A stretch of 64,000 nucleotides of DNA from Geosiphon pyriformis (lineage: Eukaryota > Glomeromycota > Glomeromycetes > Archaeosporales > Geosiphonaceae). The notes beneath the pieces were generated by a model. The model was not told where the DNA came from. It worked only from the letters and a program-made list of their open reading frames with translations, and ran no database searches. Position numbers and translations under genes: made by a program. Of the stretch, positions 30,301 to 43,392 are shown one piece after another. Positions within the stretch are counted from its first letter, which is position 1. Each line of letters opens with the position of its first letter. The DNA lies in NCBI GenBank assembly GCA_016748015.1, contig JAAOMT010000479.1:598888-662887 (forward strand), written 5' to 3'.

Positions 30301-33300
30301 TCAGTGTTTAAAAAACAGGCAGTCTTCAAGATTTTTTGAATTGAAATTATTAGTTGCCAAAATTATTAAGAAGTTGAACTCAGATAACATGCTTGGATTC
30401 AATTATTTTGCTAAAAAATGGTTTACTTTAGATAATAGTTAAGCTTTCAAGATTATAAATATGGTTTGGATTAAAAGAAAGTTAATAGATATTCTCAAAC
30501 ATTTGTCAATAATATGAAAAAAATACAGAAACTTCAAGCTTTATAAGTTAAAATTGGCTAAAAAAGTGTCTATTAAGAAAACAATTAAAAAGTACATAAA
30601 AAGTTTTTGTTCTAATAAAAGAGATATAATAAAAAGTATTTTAGATCAGTTTTTTTACAAGATGATTTTTAATTACTTAGTAGTGAAAAGTGAGTTGGTT
30701 TTGAAACCAGAGGAAGTAAAGCTTAGTATTAATAAAATTATGAAAAACTAGATAAAAAAGCAGACTATATCTCTGAAAATATCTGATCTTTGAGCTTACT
30801 AGTATGCACTATTAAATTACATAAATAATAATGCTTTTTTTGATATAATAAGAGATATTAATATAAGAAAACTGCTCTTGGTAATTAATAATCTGCCTGA
30901 TGACAAAACTGTTAATTTGTCTGGTATTTTTAATAAACTTTGAAAACATGATAGTAATAATGTAATAAGATGTCTTTTGAAGCTGTTAAATACATGTTTG
31001 TTCTTTGGTAGTATTTTTGTTTTATAGAAAAGAGCTTGGATTTCAATAATTCCTAAACCTAATAATTGGAATGAGGTTTTAACAAACACTTAATCTATTG
31101 TTTTAATCAAAATAGCCAGTATTACAAAATGGTTTTCTTGGTATATTTTAATTGTTGATCTTCCATTTTAATTGCAATCAGTCTCTTGTGAGTTTCTCTA
31201 TTTTATGTGTTAGATATTAATAATAATGTACTGAAGGTTTTCTCTTGATATTGTAATATAAGTTTTTTCTTTAATTCTAGTTGTCTTTGTATGTTGTGTA
31301 CTCCTTCCCAGAGGCTAATCTGAAATTTACCCACTGTTTGGGGTCTTCTCTGAAGCTATCCTTGCAATTGTCTAATGTGTTTCTCTAATCTAGAAACATG
31401 AAATATTAATAATCTTTTTGCAATTTTTCTAAGTATATAATAAAGCTTTTTCAATTTAATTAGTAACCACATGAATAATCTTGATCAGGGATTATTCTTC
31501 CAAAGGATTTAAAGATAAAATGATAGTTTCATTTGCTAAAAAGAATATGTGAATTCTATTGTTAATCTCGTAATTGTGATGTTCATTCAATTTATTATTT
31601 TTATTAATTCTTTTTGAATAAGATTTTATTTAAATATTTGTTGCTTTTAGTTGAAACTTGTTCGATTTTTTATCATTAAAACTATTGTATATATATATAA
31701 TTATTGTTTTACAAAATAACGTCTTGTAATACTCTATTTCTATTATTTCTAAATAGTGCTTGCTGCTATTATATAATAGTGCTTGTTGTTATTTGTAAAT
31801 CATTTTTTTTTATAAATTGTTGCTGTACTATTTCATGATTGGCTAATTTATATTATTTATAATTCCTATTAAATTCTTGAACTGTAACATCAGAAAATTT
31901 TTTTTTAAAATTCTATCCAATTAGATTTTATTTGCATATAATAAATTTGGTATTCTCTGTGGAAATAATTTTTTAGTTTTAAAGAGTACATTTACTTAGT
32001 TTTTTGTATTCACAATTGGATCAGTAATTGAAAATGTTCTAAAAAAATAAGAAATTTTGGTTGGTTCTACAAAATATACACAAAACATATAATTTAGTTG
32101 ATTAATATCACTTAAGAGCTAACTTATAGTGGATTAAGATATGTAAATGGTTTATCAAGTTTTTTGGTAATATATATAAAAATAGAATTAATAAAATGAT
32201 AACTGATTTTGGCTTTTCAAATAACTATAAAATACATAATAAGTTGAATTAAGATGAAATTTTCTTATCTTTTCTTTAGAGAATTTTTTATAATTTACTT
32301 TTGTGCAAGATTAAGAGACATGAACATTTATGTAAATACTATATTAATATTAAGTTTGTAATCAAGACAGACAAAATAGAGAATATTTGTGAAATATCTT
32401 TTTTTTTACTGCTGGTGCTTTTGTGAATAATACAATCTGAATTGGAAATAGTTAGGCTTTTACACAGTATGCTTTAGACATTATTAGTGAATTTTTTTTG
32501 CTCAATAATATTTTTATCAATAATAAAAAGACAATGGCTATTTTTATTAACTAGAATGTTAAAGTGGTCTCTTTGAGATTTAGTAAATCACTAATTTTAA
32601 TTGTTAAAAGAAATTAAGTATACAGATATCTGGGCATCTTTTTGTTAACTAAGGAGTTGTTTAAGCCAAGTCTGGTTAAAATTTATTCTAATGTTTAATT
32701 CTTTGTCAATGTAATGCTTAAAAAAATTATTATAAATAAATAGTTTTTTTATTTGGTTTTGGCAGTTTTGCAATTTATAATTAAATATAAGACTTAATTT
32801 AGTTTTGTTTTATTTAATATATATTACAAATAAAATGTTATAATTAGAAAAAATCTCAAGTCAAAAGCCAATTTGCCACATGATTTTCTTAGTAAGACTC
32901 TATATTATCTCTCTTTATATAGGTTGAAATTTTTTAAGCAGATACAATCTAAAAAAAAATTGGCTTTATTAATTGTCTTTTTAAATATATTAGACATTTT
33001 TAGATATTTGTTTAATTACAGATTCTTGGATTTGCAGGTTTTGGGATAGGCTTTCTTAAATTTTTTACAGGTTTTTATCAGATTGTATGTTAGTTCAATA
33101 AACAATTTTCTGGCTGGAATAGTGAAAATTTTTTTGGACAATAATTTATTTTTAATAAACAATTTGTTTAATATATTTTATAGTTTGTAAAGGTTTCTGA
33201 TATTAGACATTTTGGAGAAGTCTTTTTATTTTAGTTTTGTTTATTCTTTGAAACAGTTTGGTATTGTATTTGGTAACAAACTTTTGGACAAAAAAGGAAA

Positions 33301-33860
33301 CATAATAGATTGTATAATGTTTTGTTAATAAAAAAAACTGGATCTTAAAGACTCTATGCCTTATTGGTTCAAGTTGACATCAAAATTTTTACATGATAAA
33401 AATTTTTTAATGGTCATTTCTGTTGGCATTGAATGATTACCTAACTTGAATGTTTTAAAATCTGAGAAGTTTTCTAAAATGTGAAGCTGTTTATATAAGA
33501 TTTGGTTTGGTTTAATTAAAGTGTATATAGATGATTCCTTGAAGAACATTGGTTCTGTTAAGATTGTTAGTAAAATGGCTGCTTACTTTTAAACTGCAAA
33601 GATAAATATTGAAGTTAAAGTACATGAGCTTTTGTTTTTTACAATAGCTGAATTACAGGCTGTTGCTTTATCTTTAAAGTGTGTTCTATCTTCTTATATA
33701 GTAGTTTTGTATTTAAACAGTCAAGCTGCCATAAATATGTGTCTATTTGAGATTAAGTTTGCTGTACTTGTTATTGATTTTTTTTTCATAGTTGAAAAAT
33801 TAATGTCTAATGCAAAGAAATTTTTAATGGTCATTTCAACTTAAGTTTTCACTATTTTAG
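27390..33860 (+). mobile_element. LINE copy C, nearly full length, inactivated
   Basis: A non-LTR retrotransposon with ORF1 and ORF2, both full of stops. ORF1 starts at ATG 27555 (MSKKK). Its RRM-like part is at 27953-28400 (KKFFALDINLL, KEIIIAAFSKF), further parts at 28449-28676, and a degraded zinc knuckle near 28690-28745. ORF2 follows. An APE-type endonuclease lies at ~29390-30090, with the GGDFNED box changed to SKNFNEN near 29795. The reverse transcriptase spans ~30300-33000, with the F-V-D-D-T box reading FVNNT at 32420-32434. RNase H lies at ~33500-33850 (ELQAVALSLKC, VVLYLNSQAAIN). The 3' terminal region present in copy D is missing. The copy ends at about 33860 against an inverted 5' fragment of another element. 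Confidence 0.8.
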
Positions 33861-34430
33861 AATCAATTTATCTTTTTTTAAGAGATATATTAATAAAAGA
33901 AGAAAAAAATCTTTTATTTTCATCTATTTTATAGTTAAATATACCAATAAAAAAGCCATAATTTAAGTTAATATTAATTCTCTTATTTTTAAAAATTGTT
34001 ACAATTGAGCCAAAAAAAAAACCACTATCAGTATTTTTTAATATATTACTAACTTTGCTATTACTTGATTTATTATCTATATTTGAATATATATTATTGT
34101 TAAGACTAAGTTTAACCAAAAATTTTATTATTATTATTAGAATGTTTAATATTACTTACAGATACTCTTTTTTTTAAAAAAAAGTACTTTTAACAAGACT
34201 TTAAAAAGCTCTTTTGGGTGTCTTTTTCTTAGACATATTGTTATTTAAAACAGCTTTCAAATTTATTACAAAAGATTATTAGCTTGAGAAATATTGAAAG
34301 TAATATTTATTAGAAAAAATAAAAACAAAAACTTTTTTTTTCTAAAAATTGCTTTTTGGAAAATTTTAAACATAGGAAAAAAAAAAGTTTTTATAAATTT
34401 TTTTTTTTAACATTTAATAAGTAAGTCCTA
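33860..34430 (-). mobile_element. LINE 5' fragment F
   Basis: On the minus strand this repeats the 5' leader and ORF1 start of copy C. Both copies contain tttctcaagctaataat, an ATG (34236 here, 27555 in C) followed by lysine codons, and then an Asn/Ile/Ser-rich stretch with NSGFF-like and IDENK-like segments. It stops at about 33860, where copy C ends on the other strand. It lies directly downstream of the 3' end of copy D in the same orientation, so D and F form a head-to-tail pair. Confidence 0.65.
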
Positions 34431-37400
34431 AATACAATCTAGCATAATATATCAAACTAAATAATCTAAACTAGGTGCAAATCATGTACTTTTTATATGT
34501 AACCAGTCACTTAGGCTAATCAGAGCAACACTATGAATCTATCTTGACAAATATTACACTATTAATATCAGAAAAAAAACTACAGAGCTTTTAAAAACCA
34601 AAACTAATATTATGTACTTCTGTAATCCCAAGTAACTTAATAATACCATCTAAAAATGACAAAAAAAGTCTGCAAGCAGCTGAAAATATTAAATTATCAC
34701 TTGCTACCAAACTTTTTTTTTCTATAATTATCTTATACTTAGTCCTTATCAATCAAACTTCAGTCTAATAAGCTATTTCTAAATTCCTTACCAATTTAAT
34801 AATTTTTTTGTTAGCAACTTTAACACATCCAAAAATGTACAAGACTTTCAAATACCAATCTTTAAAAGCAAAACCTTTACACAAAACAGTATATACACTA
34901 CTGTCAAAAACACACAAAGATAATATATGTAGGATATAAAATAATAACAAATCCAATTTAAACTCAGAAGACCACTAAACCAAAAAAGAATCAAACAAGT
35001 TTTTGCAAATAACAAAATTTATTACACAAGTAAACAAATGATCAGAAAGTTCTACTTCTTTACAATAAAAGCACAAAACATTAAGATATTTTCTATTATA
35101 CAAGTGTTTTCTAACAGCAATTGACAAATAATAATACAAAGCTTTTATAAAATATGAGCATAATTCTGCAGTAAGTTTACTTATAAAACCAAATATCATA
35201 TGTAAATTTGGATGCCAAACCAATAAAGATTGAGCCCAGTCCATATCTTTAATTATGTTTACACTAATAACATTAGACCCAGATTTAATCTCTTAATGAG
35301 TACAATAAACAGCCCTAAAAATATTGCAAGTAAAATAGCAAATATTACCAAAAACCACCACCTTACCAGTTTTAATATCTTCTTAACAAAAACAAGAAAC
35401 ACCAAATTTGAATGTGAAGTTAAATAGGCCAATTCATCTGCATGTTTATTGCTTATAACATCCAAATGTTTTTTGACCTTGTATTAGGAGATGTTTAGCT
35501 CTTTATTTCTAATAAAATTTACAATACAACATTTTTCTAGCCAACAGTTATTGTAAAAGTCCAGCAAAACTATATCTAATTTAGTATTACAAGTATTTAA
35601 TACAGCTTAACTGTCAGAATATATCGCAACAGTATTACAAAGTAGAATATACTCTAAAGCCAAAGTTATCATCTGCAATTTGGTTAATGTAGATAAAACC
35701 AGACCACCAACTTTAATACCAATAACTATGTCCAGGTCAAAGAAAAATACAGCAGCATTACATCTTATCTTACATATTCTTAAGCTTATTAAAAACCTAT
35801 TTGTATAAATATTAACAATTTCTAACTTATTTTTAGAAAAGCAGCACTTTAATTTAAAAAAGCCACTAATATCAAAAATATTTAAAGGTCTAGAGCCAAT
35901 ATTAGATAACTGAACAGTAAAACAAAATGCAGAATTGGCTAAAAAATCACATACTAACTTGAACCAAACAAAAACCAAGCCCCTAAAATTGAGTTTTTTT
36001 CAACAATAAAAGCTCTTTTAATCAAAAACTAACCCTTTTTTATTGTACAATTGTTTAACAAAACCAATATTAAATCTTTTAAGTAAGCAAAAAACATTAT
36101 AAAACACCAAGATTTCCAAAACAGAAGACATAGGAGTGTTATTAAAAAAATGAAATACAGAGAGACAAATATTGTTTAAAGAGAAATCATAATTTAAAAA
36201 AATCTTAATCATACTAACTAAAAAGTTGTTAAGCAAACTAATTTTCAGCTTTACCAGATAATACAAAGAATGAACAAATGACTAAATTAGGATTTGCAGA
36301 TCCAAAAATCTGTAATTAAACAGATAACCAAGAATTTTATTAGCATTTGAAAAACTTAACACTGAAACTGCTTTCTCTATTATTTGTATTTACTTAAATA
36401 ATATTAAGTTATACAGAGATAAATAGTATAAAGCCTTATTAAAAAAATTTTTCAGCAAGCCTGCTTTCATTTTTAAACTCTTCCTAATCAGCATATCTTA
36501 TTTATTATACACACTTATTAAGACAAAACTAAACTGAGTTCTATAGTTAATTATAGACTACAATACAGTTAAGACCAAATAAAAAAACTGTTTGTCTGTG
36601 ATAGCTTTTTTCAAGACCAAATTAGCAAAAAATTTGACATTGGAATAAGCTTTTATCAAGTTAGGTTTGACTAAACCTTCAGAAAACAAAAAAATATTAA
36701 GATACTTATAAGACTTTTTCTTTTATATAATAGATATTAGCAAACCACATATTAACAATAAGACATCTCTTATTCTCTAATTGATAAAAATAACCATTGT
36801 TTTTTCATTGTTTATTGAAATGTAATTTATCTGAAAAAACTCATTTGTAATATTCAAAATATATTAAATAGCAGTTTAATTACTTTTCAGCCAAATTGTG
36901 TTATCAACAAAGACATTAGCTATAAAGTAAAAGTTAGTTTATCTTGATTTTTTAGTCTGCCAATTTTGGCAACAAATTTAGTGTCAATACAGTAGTTACA
37001 TAAGCTTTATGCTTCTTAATTTTGCACAAAAAAGGATCATAAAAAATCATTTAGAGCAAGGGAGAAAAAATCTCATCCTGATTAAGACCATTATGTATTT
37101 GGTATCTATTAATAAGTTTATAGTCTGTTATGACTTAATTGATCTTATTATTGTAAATATTACCAAAGAATCTAATGAAATAACTACACATTTTAATTCA
37201 AACCAAACTATTTCTTAAATAAAGCCATCTAACAGAATTATAGACTTTTTGTATATCTTGTAAAACCAGCCACAACTTATGACTTTTTTTTAAGACATTT
37301 TTAATTACCAAGCCAACTGCAAAGATAGAAAACTAAGTAATAATATCTTTCAATACAAAGAAATTGTTATCACAAAGAATATCAAATTTGCTGCAGACCA

Positions 37401-40339
37401 AAAAGATCCTGTTAAAAAATAGCTTGGAAAAATTTTTCTAGCAGTTTCAATCAAAACAATTGGTTTTGTGTTAGTTAAAATGCTCTTTCATTCATAAAAT
37501 TTAAGAATCATTAAAGCCCAAGCCTTTTTCCAAGACTAAAGCACAAATTTACACACTAAACAAGTGTTAAGAATATATAAGAGCATTAGTAATATTGAAC
37601 TATCACAATGTTTCCAAAGCTCATTTACAATACCAAACAGACCAGCAGCTTTTCTATTAGATAAGTCTTTAATTACATTTAACATATTATCATATTTAAT
37701 AATATTTATGACTTTAGAGAAAGCAATGTTATTAATATAAGCCAACAGTTTGTATTAATAGCATTACAACTTAAAAACACTATTCAACACCAATTTTTTT
37801 CTTGTCCAACCTTTTATAATCACATCAATCTTACATTTGATCTTCTCTAGAACCAAAACTAATTTATTATTAGCAACCAAGTGATTCAACACAACTTTCT
37901 TAAAAGAGTGCTCTAATATACTCCTAATTATGTAGTCTTTGTTAACAGCAAAACTCTCCATTTTTTTGTTAATAACAGCTCTTATATTTGTATTTTTTGT
38001 CCTTAATAATTTGGCAAGTTTTAAGACACAATAAGTCTTTCTCTTATCAGAAAAAGCAGATTTTATAGACTTAAGATTAGCACTTAAATCTAATAATATT
38101 TGAATATTTGAAGTTCTATCATTGTCCAAAAACATCTAGCAGTTTATAAAAGTAATAAATTTACTGCCAGTCTTTTCATTTGAAAATTTAACAATCTTGA
38201 ACACCAACAATTCCAATTTGTGAAACTTAGACAATTTTTTGGTAAAAATTTCATCAAAGCTCTTAAACCATTTTTTTCTATATATCTTATTGGCTGATAG
38301 ACTTATTATTTTATGAATAATATCTTATATCACATTTAAATCTGAAGACTTCTTAAAAACTAAAAACTCATTAGAGAATATTACAAAGTTGACTGCTGTA
38401 AAATTCTTAAATTTGTTTTATTTTATTTTATCAAAACTCTTAAAATTAAATTTTTAGCAATCTCTATTTGTTTGTTTGCACAAAAAGTTTAGGTGCACAT
38501 TCAACAGATCATTCTAACCTACAGAGACAGAAACAGCTTGATGATTAGTGTTAAAGTACTTTTTAATATTTATAACATTACAATCTACTATAATATTATT
38601 CAAACTTAAAGAAACAAATACATAATTAATTGTTTTTTTAATGTTTCTAGAGTTTTTTTATATTGGCATTTTAGCAGTTAAACTCTCTACTAAAGAATTG
38701 ACCAGTCTTAAACTAAAATACTTCTTAAAACTAACACATTTGCAAAAATTATTTTCATTGAAGTTTTTACTTAAAATAACAAAAAAAAATTCATTTACAG
38801 TCTTCATGATCAATAAGTTGATTTTTTCAGTCTGAGCCAAATGCACTATTAGTGTTGTATCAGCATATAGTCCCAAAATTAAAACAGAAAATTTATTTTT
38901 GAAGAGTAATCTAACTAACAGAAGCCAGCCAGAAATCTTAAAAACTTTACACACATGCCTTGCCAAGACAATATTTATAATAATTGTAATACCAAAGCCT
39001 AATTAATTAGAATCTAAACCAAAAACAAATACATAAAAACCATCAAACTTATTAGCAATTCATAAACAAATCTTATCTTTCAGTTTTATTTCAGTAACTA
39101 TTAAAATCAAATTATTTATATCTTTGTGTCAACAAATAATATCTACTTGCTTAGTAGAGTTGTTTATATTTTTAATATTGTATATAGCTATTTTCTAAAT
39201 AAGATCAATTATTGAAAAGAATGAATATCAGAAACCAAACTAGTATTGTCCACTTTGGCTATCAAGTTATAATTATGTTTGACAAGTTGTTTATATTTTT
39301 TTCCAATTTTGAGACATATATTGGATCAAAAATTACTGTTCTTGCAACAGTCTCACCACTAGTGACCACACCCAAATTCTTACTTATTACTATATTCACC
39401 TCTTGATTCCATAATAAAGAAGTCACTAACAGTTAACATCTAGAACTAGGCTGGAAAACCATTGGTTTGAATGCATTTAACCTTTAAGCCAACTTATTAA
39501 TCTGTTCTGTGAAGTTAACCAAACTGTACTTAAGAGTGGCAAACTTATAATTCATTTCTTCAGACACCAATGGAATAAACTTTATCTTCAGAAAAGAGTT
39601 AAAAATTGATAAATCATTATGTACAAAAAAAAAAAAATATAACTCACTAACAATTTTTGTCCAAAACACATTATCAAAAACAACTAAATAAACAATAGAA
39701 GCCAAATGTCTGGCATAAATAGATACTAGTCTGCTTTTATCTATGTTTGACAGTATATTATAAGGAAAACAATTAAAAAAAAATCTTCCACCTATAAAAC
39801 AGCTTAGTAATATATGACTTATATTCTTATACTTAGTATACTTAATAGAAATAAAATAAGATTAGTAAAGATTGGCACTTCTTAACACTGGCATAGTTTT
39901 TATAATAGTATTAAGTGATTCAGCAAAATTAAAGCAAACAACAACACATCTGAATTAAGCATATGTAATTAAATATTGATTAATAATGCATGTTTTTTTA
40001 CCTATTAATTCAAATGTTATAAGTATTTGTTTTTATTGGTAATATATAGAGCAATGTTTTATTACAGTCCTTTGCATTTCATAAATTTTTGTTTTTATTA
40101 GTTTTAGTTACAAACACAGTATTTTTTCCAATTAGAATAGATCATTTTGCTATAAACAAATCAATATGCTCAATTTGGTCAAACTTTACTACAGTCTTCT
40201 GTTACATTTTTACCAATTGCATCTTGATTAACTTTATTAATTCAAACCCAAATAGTGTAGTATGTACAGCTTTAACTAATGTTCTAATTGGAATTTTTTT
40301 TATTACTATAGTTTAATATTACAAATGATTATTTGAGAT

Positions 40340-41216
40340 GTTAATATAAATAACAAATCTGTAACTTGGTGCTCAATAGCTGGTAATATTAGTAATTTTT
40401 GAAGATTTAGTTGAATTTTTTGTATAATAAACAGAGATTTAATTGATGATTTTTTTCATGAATTTTTTTTTTAGTATAGTGGCTAATTTAATCTAATAGT
40501 TATGTTCTTTTGATAAACTATTCTTAAATTTCTACTCTTGTTCTTGGGTTTTTTACCAAGCTATCTTTGATGTCAAATACTTAGTGTTTAATCTCTTTAA
40601 TTAATTAATAATTAACAAAATGAAACAAAAAAAAATAAAAAAAAATAAAAATAAAATAAAAATTAATATTCTATTAATAGCTATAATTAAGAGCTATTGG
40701 TTCAGTATAGTTAAATGTTGGATTTTATCAACATGGAATGTTGATAAAATAGAAGTGATTAATATTTCTTAATTAAGTGATAATAACATAAATTTAGGTA
40801 ATAATTGATATTTTATTGATATGTAATTTGATTTTACTTTAAGTTGTAAAAACACTACCTTTTGAAAAAAAAAGTATTGGTTAATTAATAAGTTCTAACT
40901 GATTGTTGGTATTAATTTTGTCTTTTTTGCTTTTAATATTCTTCTTATATATATATAATTTTTATTATATAAGATCTCATATTTTCTTGAACAATGTGCC
41001 TTATTTTTTCTAACAATGTGCTTATTGTTAAGCAATATGCCATAATTTTTTGACAATGTGCTTATTATTGAGCAGTATACCATAATTTATTAACAATATG
41101 TATATTGTTAAGCAATATGTTATAATTTTCTGATATTGTGTTTACTCACTAAGTACTATTCTTCTATTGGTCTATTTTTCTATCTGTTTTTTCTACTTTT
41201 TTTTCTTGTATTTTTT
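40340..41216. repeat. Insert inside ORF1 of LINE D
   Basis: The two ORF1 parts of copy D are separated by about 0.9 kb that does not read as LINE protein in any frame and has no counterpart in copies C or E, where the parts are contiguous. It contains the 40-base tandem repeat at 41013-41132. The borders are approximate. The two flanks both seem to encode a V-N-I-N-like stretch, which could be a short duplication. Confidence 0.4.
41013..41132. repeat. 40-base tandem repeat, 3 copies
   Basis: Units start at 41013, 41053 and 41093 with acaatgtgct or acaatatgta, then an attgttaagcaatatg-like core and ataatttt. A shortened unit precedes them (40991-41012) and a partial one follows. Units differ mainly by transitions. 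Confidence 0.85.
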
Positions 41217-41950
41217 CTATAAGTAACACCAATCTAAATATCCAATAAATCTCTTAAGATTAATGTTTACAAAAATATTTCTGGTCTTTGCCAAATTAGT
41301 TGCTTGCATTAAGTTAGATTCAAAAGTAAAGATTATTTTGATAATTCCAGCAAATTTTGAGGAAGTAAAGATTCTTCCAAAACCATTGATTTTTGAAAAC
41401 ATTTTTTTGACCACTGTCAGCTTTTCTTGAAAAAACTTTCCAATTATTTTATCTAAGCCAATATCTAAAACAAATAACTTTCTAATAAGAACATTAATCA
41501 AATTTTTTAGAAAAAAAGAAAAGCCAATAGAATATCTAATAAAATATCATCATCATTGTTATTACTTAAGAAATTGATTTTTTCTAAAGCCTTTTTGGTT
41601 TTAACTTATAAGTCTTTTAAAGTTTGGTCAGTATTTTTTTCTTTTCATAGTCAATACTAGTCTCTTCAATTAAACACTCCTTTTTTATATTAATACTGTT
41701 AGATTTAGTAGTGTTATCAATATTTAAGCCCCAAAAACAACCACTCAATCTTTTAATAGAAATATTTTTTATCTTAATAATACTATCTTCTAAGATATCA
41801 TCTCTTTTTTTTTTCTGACAATACAAACTTGGTATTTATACTTGGGCAAGAGTTTTTAACAAACTTTTTTAAGATAACAATATTAGGGCCAACAGTAATT
41901 TTGTAAACAAGCAAAAATGGTTTGAATTTATTATATTAAATAATTAAAAC

Positions 41951-43392
41951 TTTTTTTTAATAAATATACTCTTTCTGTAAATTTAGAACATAGAAAAAAA
42001 AGAAGTTTTCTAATTGTTAATTATATTATTATAAATTTATTTAGTTTAAAAAACATTATATTAATATAATTTATTAAATTTGTTTTATATTTAAACTATT
42101 TATTAATTTATTAAATCACAAATAATTATTAAGTATTTAATACTAAAAAAAAAAAAAAACTAATTTTTTTAAAATTTTAAATTATAAATTCGAATTTAAT
42201 TATAATTAATTTGATTAATTCTATTTATAATTTATAATTAAGCTAATATAATTTTAAGATTTATTTATAAAAAAATAAATTAATTAAATACAAAACTTAA
42301 TATTTTAATAATTAATAAAAATTTTAAGCAAAATTAAAAAATAATTTTTTTTTTATAAAACTATTAATTATTAATTTCAAATAATTGAAAAAATATTATT
42401 AGTTTTATATATTATATATAATTAAAAAAAAATTAATTGATTTGATTTTAAAAATATAATAATTTAAAAAGAAAAAAAAATTCTAATATTTGTTTTTTAT
42501 TAAAATTAATAAAAATTAAAAGTTTTTAAAATAAATTATTATAAATTAACAACAAATTTAAGTAGATTATTATAAAATATACACAATTAAATAAAAAAAT
42601 GTAATTAAATAAAAACAATATAATTTTAATATAAATTTTAATATAAATATTAATTTTTACATTTATTATTTATTTTATTTATTTAATATATTTACTATAT
42701 TTAATCATGTTATTAATATTGATAATAATATTAATTTACTACTTTTATTAAACAATAAAAGATATTAATGAAAAATTTGATGTTTATTTTTTGTTCTAAA
42801 TTAAAAAAAAACCCACTCTCCAAATATTTTATTATTTTTATTGAAAACAAGAACTATAAATTGACTAAAAAAGATTACAATATTACTATTATTATAATAA
42901 TAAAAGTTTTTAAGGCATTCAACTTTATTGGGTCGGGCATTTTTTTCACGTGTATTACTGTTGTTTATAAATCTTAAATTCTAATCGTAAATGCTCTTTT
43001 TTTAATTATTCTAATTATAATTTTGGTTTTATCTATGGGAAAACAATTTCTGTTGAGTATATATAACTGCATAACCGGGGGGGGGGGGGGGATATAGGAT
43101 AGTATAACAGAAAATGATAATACAATTTTCCAACGCTAATCATTTTTTTAGTGTGCACATTATTAATCTCCCTTCGGGAGTTCCTCTGACAAATTTTTAT
43201 ATAAGAATTTTAAAAACACAAATTTTTTGTTAGGTGCTTTTTTCTGTTCTATTAACCAAGTCCCCATTCCAAAATTTACATTTAATTTTTTCCTTCCACT
43301 TAACTCAACTCAACTCAACTCAACCCAACCCAACCAATCAATCAATCGATTAATATCCCCTAAATACCGAGAAATCAGCTTGAATTCTCCCA
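41951..43392. other. AT-only DNA, poly-G run and CTCAA repeat
   Basis: Bases 41990-42760 are nearly pure A/T, upstream of the 5' end of LINE D. A run of 15 G lies at 43077-43091, the longest G run in the window. 43302-43348 is an (ACTCA)n array passing into CCAAC and AATC repeats just downstream of the TM7S3-like gene. No gene is seen. Confidence 0.55.

Larger units (their letters stand above)
34440..41950 (-). mobile_element. LINE copy D, nearly full length, inactivated, with insert
   Basis: Minus strand, reading down from ~41950. The ORF1 N-part is at 41825-41217 (KLFVLDIGLDK, KINGFGRIF). The ORF1 continuation is at ~40350-40080 (VIKKIPIRT, IKLIKMQLVKM). The endonuclease is at ~39700-38550 (FVILSKNFNENN at ~38800). 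The reverse transcriptase is at ~38300-36300 (ILEHSFKKVVLNHLV near 37900), with box FVDNT at 36911-36897. RNase H is at ~35980-35600 (STLTKLQMITLALEY, SDS). The Zn-finger C-terminal region is at 35244-34765 (WHPNLHMIFGF, VLCFYC, LCKGFAFKDW), and the 3' UTR runs to ~34440. The RNase H sequence differs clearly from copy C, so two subfamilies are present. Stops are frequent. About 0.9 kb of unrelated DNA appears to split ORF1. Confidence 0.8.

Noticed and set aside
30817-31089. 90-residue minus frame within LINE C
   Set aside because: Antisense shadow of the reverse transcriptase. It was useful only because its twin at 23850-24143 reveals LINE B on the other strand.
40960-41140. Possible CRISPR-like array from the regular 40-base repeat
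   Set aside because: The units are directly adjacent with no spacers, in a eukaryotic repeat; it is an ordinary tandem repeat.
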